Made by a program: the position numbers and the translations under genes. DNA of 64,000 nt, from positions 1-64,000 of the forward strand of contig CAJTQX010000006.1 in NCBI GenBank assembly GCA_910578425.1. Reading direction: 5' to 3'. The stretch is from an uncultured Anaerotignum sp. (GTDB taxonomy: Bacteria > Bacillota > Clostridia > Lachnospirales > Anaerotignaceae). Positions 25,041-31,711 of this stretch are shown here, one piece after another (the stretch's first letter is position 1; every line of letters starts with the position of its first letter). The notes beneath the pieces are model-generated. The model did no database searches, was not told where the DNA came from, and saw only the letters and a list, made by a program, of their open reading frames with translations.

Positions 25041-25541
25041 TCATTCCGGTATCCCGGCGTTATGCTTTACCAAGCCTTCCATCAGGGGGAACAATTCCTT
25101 ATCCCCCGATATGAAAACGACTGCAAGGTTCCCTTTTTCCGCCAGTATGTCCTCATTCATGACGCCGCCCGCGTTTTCTTCCTCCGTCAGCCACAAAAAC
25201 GTAAGTTTGTTTTTTCTATCAACGCTCATTTTCAAATAGGCGTCCCTCCTTTCCTTCCTATTTTTTCCAAATCCTCCCTGATTATTCCCAACCTGCCACT
25301 GCCCCGCCATAATCTTCTGCCCATGCAACAGCTTTTTGATGGCCTCCTTCCGCAGCAGGCGGCTGTCACTATGCGCCGCTATCGTCCCTGCATCGACCGG
25401 CTCCGGTATGCTTTCCACATGATAGCCCAGCGTGAGCCATGCGAAAAAATGCTTTTCTGCCTCGGCAAGCCGGTACTGTTCCGGCTCTGGCGTGAGCGGG
25501 ACAAAGCCTGCCGCCGCCCGAAACTCAAACTGCTTTTCCAT
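25041..25541 (-). CDS. Hypothetical protein upstream of the recombinase
   Basis: 166 residues, soluble, with a basic middle (RKERRDAYLKMSVDRKNK) and FLWLTEEENAGGVMNEDILA near the end. GAGGACGG precedes the ATG. No family recognised. After its TGA the same frame continues for about 35 codons with protein-like sequence (KKWLGHWKYIPIPL) to another stop near 24938, so an ancestral gene may have been longer and cut by a nonsense mutation. It probably belongs to the integrated element. Confidence 0.6.
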   Translation of the reverse strand: MEKQFEFRAAAGFVPLTPEPEQYRLAEAEKHFFAWLTLGYHVESIPEPVDAGTIAAHSDSRLLRKEAIKKLLHGQKIMAGQWQVGNNQGGFGKNRKERRDAYLKMSVDRKNKLTFLWLTEEENAGGVMNEDILAEKGNLAVVFISGDKELFPLMEGLVKHNAGIPE

Positions 25542-25656
25542 GTTCCGTCCTCATTTTGATTGTCCCGCCCGTAGCTTTCCAGAACAGCCTCTGGACGGAA
25601 TCTGTATCCGGCTAGATTGGAGGGATGTGCGCCAGCCTACGGTTATGCTCCGATAA

Positions 25657-25791
25657 TCGAACCAGTACGCCAAGCGGGCGAACGAAACCGGGCGCATCTA
25701 TGCGGCGGACATTGAGGATTTGCAAAAACGCCTGGAGAGGATTGGGGAGTTATTCAGGCAGTCCCTTGTGAGCCTTGCCGCCATTCGATAG
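25657..25791 (+). pseudogene. Small C-terminal gene fragment
   Basis: The frame between two stops reads NQYAKRANETGRIYAADIED followed by an amphipathic helix with LERIGELFRQSL. It looks like the tail of a mobile-element protein and has no start codon. The same frame before the TAA at 25654 is also protein-like (DGICIRLDWRDVRQPT), suggesting a decayed larger gene. Family unknown. Confidence 0.35.
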
Positions 25792-25979
25792 CGGTGGCAA
25801 GAAGCGGGACTACCGCTTTTTCCCTTTGCAGGAGAGCGCAGGCTACGTCTTTTCCTGGGTCACAGGAACAACAGCGTTTGTGAAACGAACGCGCAGGGCT
25901 GTTCAAGGGGTTTGTGAGACGCTGTCCCAACAAGCAGAAACTGCTTGCCAAATAGCACGTCTCCGGTATCTGTCCTTTC

Positions 25980-26158
25980 TGCGCAATACAGTAATGCACG
26001 CCCCAGGCCTCCATCGCGTCCGAAATGCGCCGGAGCGTTTCCTCCAATCCATTCAGGGTATACTCCACGCGGGGCGGGACTTCCGCTTAAACAGTTCAGT
26101 CGATAAACTGCACTGTAGCAGCGACCGGGCACTCGGGCAGTTCTTCCTTTGTCAGCAT
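25980..26158 (-). pseudogene. HxlR-family regulator with internal deletion
   Basis: From the ATG at 26158 the frame gives MLTKEELPECPVAATVQFID then a stop. In the next frame VPPRVEYTLNGLEETLRRIS and AMEAWGVHYC follow. These are the N- and C-terminal signatures of HxlR winged-helix regulators (normally about 105-120 residues). The recognition-helix region between them, about 55-60 codons, is missing, so the gene is dead. GGAGGGCAC stands before the ATG. HxlR regulators often control nitroreductase or flavin genes, and such genes follow on the other strand here. Confidence 0.75.
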
Positions 26159-26354
26159 GGCTATGTGCCCTCCTAAAAATCTAAAATAGAATGTTGCATC
26201 CAAATGATAATGCAAGGCGGCAGTTTCCGTAATTAGGTTACAAAAAGGTGACCCTATAATAAAAAAGTGCCTACTTGTTTTCAAAATAAAGATGCTTTAG
26301 GATAAAAGTGCGGATTACAAAACGCATCCGACAAAAACGACTGGAGGGATATAT

Positions 26355-26516
26355 ATGTCACTTTCTAATCTGCCTAACTGGGCTGGCTCTGCCTGCGGTG
26401 CAGGCGACAAGCCGGAAGAAAAACCGACCGCTTGCGGCTCTGCCTGCGGCGCGGGTGACAAACCGGAGGAAAAACCGACTGCTTGCGGTTCTGCCTGCGG
26501 TGCATCCGACAAGTAA
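26355..26516 (+). CDS. ACGX-repeat Cys-rich precursor peptide (candidate RiPP)
   Basis: 53 residues, too small for ordinary gene finding. A leader MSLSNLPNWAGS is followed by three ACG-centred blocks; the repeating unit is ACGSACGAGDKPEEKPT, and the last block ends ACGSACGASDK. GGAGGG lies 6 bases before the ATG. From family knowledge, ACGX-repeat peptides are the presumed substrates of the radical SAM/SPASM proteins of the ACGX system, and the next gene is such an enzyme. Expected chemistry would be Cys-based (for example thioether) cross-links, but this has not been shown here. Confidence 0.85.
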   Translation: MSLSNLPNWAGSACGAGDKPEEKPTACGSACGAGDKPEEKPTACGSACGASDK

Positions 26517-26526
26517 CTCTGTACGT

Positions 26527-26557
26527 TCCACCGGCAGGGAAATCCTCTGCCGGTGGA
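26527..26557 (+). terminator. Hairpin after the precursor peptide (attenuator-like)
   Basis: TCCACCGGCAG (26527-26537) pairs perfectly with CTGCCGGTGGA (26547-26557), loop 9, followed only by TTTCC. The weak T-run suggests partial termination, giving more peptide message than enzyme message. Confidence 0.6.
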
Positions 26558-26587
26558 TTTCCAAACACAACCGGCTTTTGCCGACTA

Positions 26588-26796
26588 AGCAGTGTCGTCA
26601 TAAGTCATGTATACCTTCGCTTGACAAGGGTATATACGGCCCCTTGTCAAGCGAAGGTATGTATTTTCGAGCATAATTTTGTTGGGTTTTAGGCAAAAAT
26701 TCGCAGGCGTACTGGCGGTACGGCAAGAATTTTTAACGAAAAAGCCGACAAAATTTGACGGAAAGACGTGCGAAGGAACTTGTGACGACACTGCCT
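26588..26796. mobile_element. MITE-like element, copy B (209 bp), between peptide and maturase genes
   Basis: Ends AGCAGTGTCGTCA and TGACGACACTGCCT match copies A and C. Inside it, near 26610-26661, lies a long palindrome (ACCTTCGCTTGACAAGGG and its complement around TATATACGG), the hairpin also seen at 12258 and 59104. The maturase ribosome binding site starts directly after the right end. Confidence 0.85.
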
Positions 26797-26815
26797 AATA
26801 TAAGGAGAACACGAT

Positions 26816-27847
26816 ATGAGACAATATTTTTCTTTTCAATGGCACATTACGGATGAATGCGACCAGCGGTGCAAGCACTGCTACATCTTTTCGGAGGACA
26901 GCTGCAAAAAGCCGGACGCAATGACATGGGAACAGATGCAGGAAGTTGTGGACAACTGTTGTGATATGTGCGAGAGGTATGACCGCCTGCCTTATTTTTA
27001 CATCACCGGCGGCGACCCTATCCTGCACCCTGATTTCTGGCGGCTGCTGGCACTGCTGGAGGAGAGGGATATCCCCTTCACCATTCTGGGCAACCCGTTC
27101 CATCTGGAGGACGGAGTATGCAGGCGGCTGAAATCCTACGGCTGCCAGAAATACCAGCTTTCCCTGGACGGCATGCGGGAAACGCACGATTGGTTCCGCA
27201 AGCCCGGCTCCTTTGACTGCACCCTGGAAAAAATCGCCTGCATCAAAAACGCCGGTATCCGCAGCGTGGTCATGACCACCGTTTCGGGGACGAACATCAA
27301 GGAAGTCCCTGACATCATAGATACCGTTGTGGAGCATGGCGTGGATGTATACGCCTTTGCCCGCTACTGCCCCACCGGCGAGGAAAAGGATACCGGCATC
27401 ACGCCGCAGGAATACCGAGAGCTGCTTGCCGTCTGTGATAAAAAATTCAAAGCATACGAAGCGGCGGGCTGCAAAACATATTTCAACAAAAAAGACCACC
27501 TCTGGACGCTGTACGAATATGAGACCGGGGCGTTCAAAATCCCGGAAAACGCCAGGGAGGGCATGATATACGGCGGCTGCAACTGCGGCAACTGCCACCT
27601 GACCATACTGCCCACAGGCGACCTTTACGCCTGCCGCCGCGTCCAAAACAGCAGGGTCGGGAACGTCTTTGAGGACAGGATAGCGGATGTATGGGTCTGC
27701 GAGATGGAGGCCTACCGGGAATACCAGAAATTCAAGAAATGCGCCAAATGCGAGCTCCTGGCATGGTGTCGGGGCTGCCCCGCCGTTGCCAGCGGCACGC
27801 ATGGGGATTTTTATGGCGCAGACCCACAGTGCTGGAAGGAGGTATGA
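26816..27847 (+). CDS. Radical SAM/SPASM peptide maturase, ACGX system
   Basis: 343 residues. The radical SAM CxxxCxxC motif is CDQRCKHC (about residues 16-23), with GGDPILHPDFW as the GGD/SAM-binding region. The C-terminal SPASM-type Cys cluster (CNCGNC, CRR, then CAKCELLAWCRGC) holds auxiliary iron-sulfur clusters. AAGGAG precedes the ATG. Such enzymes generate a 5'-deoxyadenosyl radical and modify Cys-containing peptides; the Cys-rich peptide 300 bases upstream is the evident substrate. The stop overlaps the next gene region (ATGA), so it is coupled with the nitroreductase. Confidence 0.92.
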   Translation: MRQYFSFQWHITDECDQRCKHCYIFSEDSCKKPDAMTWEQMQEVVDNCCDMCERYDRLPYFYITGGDPILHPDFWRLLALLEERDIPFTILGNPFHLEDGVCRRLKSYGCQKYQLSLDGMRETHDWFRKPGSFDCTLEKIACIKNAGIRSVVMTTVSGTNIKEVPDIIDTVVEHGVDVYAFARYCPTGEEKDTGITPQEYRELLAVCDKKFKAYEAAGCKTYFNKKDHLWTLYEYETGAFKIPENAREGMIYGGCNCGNCHLTILPTGDLYACRRVQNSRVGNVFEDRIADVWVCEMEAYREYQKFKKCAKCELLAWCRGCPAVASGTHGDFYGADPQCWKEV

Positions 27848-27849
27848 GC

Positions 27850-28440
27850 ATGGGGAACGGAGTGATGGAAACAATCCTGCACCGCCGATCTATTCGGCGT
27901 TTTGCGGAAAGACAGATTGAGGAAGGAGCCCTGCGGCAAATCCTGCAGGCGGGACTGTACGCGCCCAGCGCAGGCGGGCGGCAGGGCGTGCTGTTCGCAG
28001 TCTGTCAGGACAGAGAAATCAACGGGCGTCTGGGACGTATCAAGCGCGCCAACTCCCGGCCAAGGATGGCGACCGCCGCCAGCTATGTGTCCCGGGAGCA
28101 TCCCAGCATCGCGGACGACCCCAGACTGAAGGACACTTTCTATGGCGCGCCTACGGTCATTACGTTGTTCGCCCCGAAAAACTTCCTGTTTGCGACGGAG
28201 GACTGCGCGCTGGCGGCAGAAAACATGATGCTGGCGGCAGATTCCCTCGGCATTGGCTCCTGCTATATCGGGCAGGGCTGGACGGCTTTTGCAGACCCTT
28301 ACGGGCAGGAAGTCCTGCAAAAGTGGGGCATCCGCACGGATTATTACGCGGTCATGCAGCTCCTGCTGGGCTATCCGAGGGAAGGCGACAGCCACCCCGC
28401 GCCAAAGCCCCGGCAGGAAAACAGGATACTGAGATTTTAA
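27850..28440 (+). CDS. Nitroreductase-family FMN oxidoreductase
   Basis: 196 residues from the ATG at 27850 (GGAGGT 6 bases upstream); an ATG at 27844 overlapping the maturase stop and one at 27865 are alternatives. Family signatures: LHRRSIRRF (FMN phosphate contact), APSAGGRQ, an ENMMLAADSLGIGSCYIGQG stretch and GYPREG. It would reduce or oxidise a substrate with NAD(P)H using FMN. In this setting it may act on the peptide or feed electrons to the radical SAM enzyme; that is inference. Confidence 0.9.
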   Translation: MGNGVMETILHRRSIRRFAERQIEEGALRQILQAGLYAPSAGGRQGVLFAVCQDREINGRLGRIKRANSRPRMATAASYVSREHPSIADDPRLKDTFYGAPTVITLFAPKNFLFATEDCALAAENMMLAADSLGIGSCYIGQGWTAFADPYGQEVLQKWGIRTDYYAVMQLLLGYPREGDSHPAPKPRQENRILRF

Positions 28441-28455
28441 GAAAGGAGCGGTACG

Positions 28456-29073
28456 ATGGACGCAAGGACTTGTCTGCAAAAATTACAATATGTAGGCGTG
28501 CTGGATTTTGCCACAGTGGATGAACATGGCGCGCCGCAGATACGCAATATCAGCGCCATACACTATGAGCCGGAGGCGATGTATTTCTTTACGGCAAAGG
28601 GCAAGGATTTCTGCCGCCAGCTCCTGGCCGACGGGCGCGTGCAGATACTCGGCTATACAAAATACAAAGAGATGATACGCTTGTCCGGCAGGGCAAAGCC
28701 AGTCCGCGAAGCAGACCAGCAGAAATGGATAGACACGATATTCGAGGAACAGCCCTACCTGTGCAATGTGTACCCGGGTAATACCCGGAGGCTGGCGGGC
28801 ATCGTGTTTGAGATTACGGACGCGGAAATCGAGTATTTCCATCTGGGCGTCAGCCCAATCTTCCGGGAAAGCTATACCATCGGCGGCGGGACGGTCACGG
28901 AAAAAGGCTATCGCATCACGAACGCCTGCATCGGCTGCGGCAGCTGCACCGAGCACTGCCCCCAGCAGTGCATTGAGGCAGGGACGCCCTATAAAATACA
29001 GCAGGAGCATTGCCTGCACTGCGGCAACTGCCAGGCGGCCTGCCCTGCCCATGCGGTAGAAAGGCGGGGATGA
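28456..29073 (+). CDS. PNPOx-like flavin-binding protein fused to 2x[4Fe-4S] ferredoxin
   Basis: 205 residues. Residues 1-140 resemble the pyridoxamine-phosphate-oxidase-like FMN-binding split barrel (GVLDFATVDEHGAPQIRNIS, MYFFTAKGKDF). Residues about 155-205 are a bacterial ferredoxin with CIGCGSCTEHCPQQC and CLHCGNCQAACP. This is an electron-transfer flavoprotein. GAAAGGAGCGG precedes the ATG, 12 bases after the nitroreductase stop. It likely shuttles electrons between reduced flavin and the iron-sulfur enzymes of the cluster. Confidence 0.9.
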   Translation: MDARTCLQKLQYVGVLDFATVDEHGAPQIRNISAIHYEPEAMYFFTAKGKDFCRQLLADGRVQILGYTKYKEMIRLSGRAKPVREADQQKWIDTIFEEQPYLCNVYPGNTRRLAGIVFEITDAEIEYFHLGVSPIFRESYTIGGGTVTEKGYRITNACIGCGSCTEHCPQQCIEAGTPYKIQQEHCLHCGNCQAACPAHAVERRG

Positions 29074-29074
29074 T

Positions 29075-29854
29075 ATGACACAGGCGGAAAGGCGGATATA
29101 TCTAATAAAAGAATTGCTTGCCGAACAGCCGCGGTACCGGGGGGTTGCCGTCCCGGCAGACAGCGCGGGGCAAAAAAGGCTCCTGCGCTCCCTGATGAAC
29201 GTCCGCCCTCCCATGCTGGTCGGCGAGGGATTCCTTGCGGTGCAGGACGCATACCTCCAGAAAGAACTGGCGCAAAAGGGCGTTACCGATTACAGAAGCC
29301 TTGCGCCCATATCGGAGGGGATTTATCTCTGGCAGGGAGATATCACGACACTAAGCTGTGATGCCATTGTCAATGCTGCCAACAGCGGTATGAGCGGCTG
29401 TTACGTCCCCTGCCACAGCTGCATCGACAACTGCATCCACACATATGCCGGCGTGCAGCTGCGGCAGGAATGCGCAGCGATCATGCGGGAACAGGGGCAC
29501 GAGGAAGCGACGGGCAGGGCAAAGCTCACAGGGGCGTATAACCTCCCTTGCAGATATGTCCTGCATACCGTCGGGCCAATCATTTCCGGGCGGCTGACAA
29601 AGCGGGAGGAAAATCTGCTTGCCTCCTGCTACCGCTCCTGCCTGGAATTGGCGGAGCGGCACAACGTCAAGAGTATCGCGTTCTGCTGCATCTCCACGGG
29701 GGAATTCCGTTTTCCCAACGACAGGGCGGCGGAGATTGCGGTGCGGACAGTCAAAGAGTACCAAGCAGAGCAAAACAGCGGGATACAGGTGATTTTCAAT
29801 GTTTTCAAGGATATCGACTATGAAATTTACAAAAACTTACTCACAGCAGGTTGA
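29075..29854 (+). CDS. Zinc-containing macrodomain, probable ADP-ribosyl hydrolase
   Basis: 259 residues. A roughly 75-residue N-terminal helical region precedes a macrodomain: QGDITTLSCDAIVNAANS (about 87-104), then GCYVPCHSCIDNCIH with the Cys/His metal ligands of the Zn-macro group found next to SirTM sirtuins, then HTVGPI, STGEFRFPN and AVRTVKEY. In characterised relatives this enzyme removes ADP-ribose placed by the partner sirtuin. It starts one base after the upstream stop and overlaps the sirtuin gene by 35 bases. Confidence 0.9.
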   Translation: MTQAERRIYLIKELLAEQPRYRGVAVPADSAGQKRLLRSLMNVRPPMLVGEGFLAVQDAYLQKELAQKGVTDYRSLAPISEGIYLWQGDITTLSCDAIVNAANSGMSGCYVPCHSCIDNCIHTYAGVQLRQECAAIMREQGHEEATGRAKLTGAYNLPCRYVLHTVGPIISGRLTKREENLLASCYRSCLELAERHNVKSIAFCCISTGEFRFPNDRAAEIAVRTVKEYQAEQNSGIQVIFNVFKDIDYEIYKNLLTAG

Positions 29855-30677
29855 ACGGCTGAAAACGGTGCTGGACGCCGCCGATGCCGTCGTGATTGGC
29901 GCGGGCGCGGGGCTGTCCGCCTCGGCGGGGTTCGCCTATGAGGGGGAACGGTTCCGGCAGTATTTTTCAGACTTTGCCGAAAAATATGGGTTCCGGGATA
30001 TGTATTCCGGCGGCTTTTATCCCTATCCCTCCCCGGAGGAATATTGGGCGTATTGGAGCCGGTATATATTCATCAACCGCTATATGGACGCGCCAAAGCC
30101 GGTCTACCAAGATTTGCTGGGACTGGTGAAGGATAAGGATTATTTTGTGCTGACCACGAATGTAGACCATTGCTTCCAGAAAGCGGGCTTTGACAAAAAG
30201 CGGCTGTTCTATACTCAAGGAGATTATGGGCTGTTCCAGTGCAGCGGGCCCTGCCGCCAGGAAACGTTTGACAATGAGGACGCGATAAGGGAAATGATGG
30301 AGCGGCAAAAGGATATGCGCATCCCTTCGTCCCTCATCCCCCGCTGTCCGCACTGCGGCAGGCCGCTGACGATGAACCTCAGGGCAGACGATACATTTGT
30401 GGAGGATGAGGGCTGGCATGCTGCCGCCGGGCGGTATGCCGGTTTCATACAGTGCCATAAGGATTCGGCGGTGCTGTTCCTGGAGCTGGGCGTGGGCTAT
30501 AATACGCCGGTAATCATCAAATATCCATTTTGGAGAATGACTGCCGCGAATCAGAAAGCCACGTATGCCTGCATCAATTCCGGTGGAACAGTCTGCTCGC
30601 CGGAGATTGAAAAGCGTTCCATCTGCATGGAAGGGGATATTGGCATTGTTTTGGAATCCGTTTTGAAGAAGATGTAA
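29820..30677 (+). CDS. SirTM-type sirtuin (macrodomain-linked, probable protein ADP-ribosyltransferase)
   Basis: 285 residues. The NAD+ site is GAGAGLSASAG (27-37) and TTNVDH (112-117). The position of the usual catalytic HG reads YTQGDYG, with Gln for His, as described for SirTM proteins that transfer ADP-ribose instead of deacylating. The zinc site is C141, C145 and CPHC. The ATG at 29820 with AAGGAT upstream is chosen; the frame could extend to 29799. In streptococci and staphylococci SirTM modifies a lipoyl GcvH-like carrier, but no such carrier or lplA lies in this cluster, so the target is open. Confidence 0.9.
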   Translation: MKFTKTYSQQVERLKTVLDAADAVVIGAGAGLSASAGFAYEGERFRQYFSDFAEKYGFRDMYSGGFYPYPSPEEYWAYWSRYIFINRYMDAPKPVYQDLLGLVKDKDYFVLTTNVDHCFQKAGFDKKRLFYTQGDYGLFQCSGPCRQETFDNEDAIREMMERQKDMRIPSSLIPRCPHCGRPLTMNLRADDTFVEDEGWHAAAGRYAGFIQCHKDSAVLFLELGVGYNTPVIIKYPFWRMTAANQKATYACINSGGTVCSPEIEKRSICMEGDIGIVLESVLKKM

Positions 30678-30814
30678 GCGGCAGAGACACCGCTTGCAGA
30701 TATATACTGCCCCAGATCTTGCAGACAGCACAACCTTGGACAGTATATTTTTCAGTACAATATAAAAATTGGAAATAATACTTTTAGACAAAACCTGTAC
30801 CCAGATTTTAAGGC

Positions 30815-31256
30815 TTGGATAAGAATTGGAAACGCAATATTTTTTCCGTTCCCTGCCGGGTTACTACCATTTTTTGCTGCTTCATTTTATTGCGGGAAAA
30901 CCAAACGTCCAGGCTTGTGAATGCTGCGGGTGCTATTTCATTCCAAAAACGAAGCGGAAAACGCTTTACTGCGACCGAGTGGTTGAAAACGGGAAGACCT
31001 GCAAGCAGATCGCTCCTGCCTTGAAGCATAAGATTGCCGCACAGGAAAAAATGTCATTCAGGAGTTTGCCCACGCAAACCAATGGATGTATAAGCGGTAT
31101 AAACGGAATGTACTTCTGGGACAGAAACAGACTGGGAAAAGCCTGCTTTATTCGGAATATTACCAGCGGCTGGATGCCGCGGCCAAAGCCCTGGATGACT
31201 ATTTGAATAGTAAAATCAGTGAGGAAGAAGCATTGAAGATAATTAAATCACCATAA
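30815..31256 (+). pseudogene. DUF6076-like gene with frameshift
   Basis: The first part carries the zinc-ribbon-like NVQACECCGCYFIPKTKRKT then LYCDR...TCKQIAP, typical of DUF6076 proteins of clostridial mobile regions. Around 31050 the frame is lost and continues in another (VIQEFAHANQWMYKRYKRNV to EEEALKIIKSP). The A-run at about 31047-31052 is the likely shift site. The true start is unclear. It could be a sequencing indel, but its setting among relics favours decay. Confidence 0.65.
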
Positions 31257-31379
31257 GAGATTGCGTTTTCTGCTTTCATGGCAGTTATTTGGGGAATATG
31301 GTTATAGCGTGGCTCAGCCGATATGTTTTGGTGTTTGATACGCCGCCACGCCAATTCAAAAAAGAAAGAGAGATTCCTT

Positions 31380-31562
31380 ATGGAGCAGTTATATGACCTG
31401 ATTGCAGGCTTAGGCAAAAAATACCATGCTGGAAAAATCGTTCTTTTGGGCTCCCGCGCACGTGGTGATAACCGGGAACTAAAAACTTCTGATGAGGTTT
31501 TTCCCATGATTTATACTTCCTATGTGCCTCTTTTGAAAAAGCTGGATAACTATTTTCGGTAA
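31380..31562 (+). pseudogene. Truncated nucleotidyltransferase (MNT-like)
   Basis: 60 codons. KIVLLGSRARGDNRE is the start of the nucleotidyltransferase motif GSRARGDxxxxSDID, but the metal-binding SDID part and everything after it are missing and replaced by unrelated residues. GAAAGAGAG-like sequence lies upstream. It is probably the relic of an MNT antitoxin-type gene. Confidence 0.55.
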
Positions 31563-31597
31563 AAATTAACCATGAAGAACGCCTGTCTGGTAATCGA

Positions 31598-31638
31598 AAA
31601 ACCGAGAGAAATTGTATTTTTGATTTTCTCTCGGTTTT
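31598..31638. terminator. Hairpin between the nucleotidyltransferase relic and hsdR
   Basis: AAAACCGAGAGAAA (31598-31611) pairs with TTTCTCTCGGTTTT (31625-31638): a 14-pair stem usable in both directions and 74 bases beyond the hsdR stop. Confidence 0.75.
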
Positions 31639-31711
31639 GATGGTCTAAGGCAATATGAAAAATTTAAGGGATTTTGCTGTTTCTATATTTTACGAAAACA
31701 AATTTCTCTTT

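Noticed and set aside
26308..26676. 122-codon frame overlapping the ACGX peptide in another frame
   Set aside because: Its sequence is an out-of-frame reading of the Cys repeats and of the MITE; the 53-codon frame has the ribosome binding site and the regular repeat.
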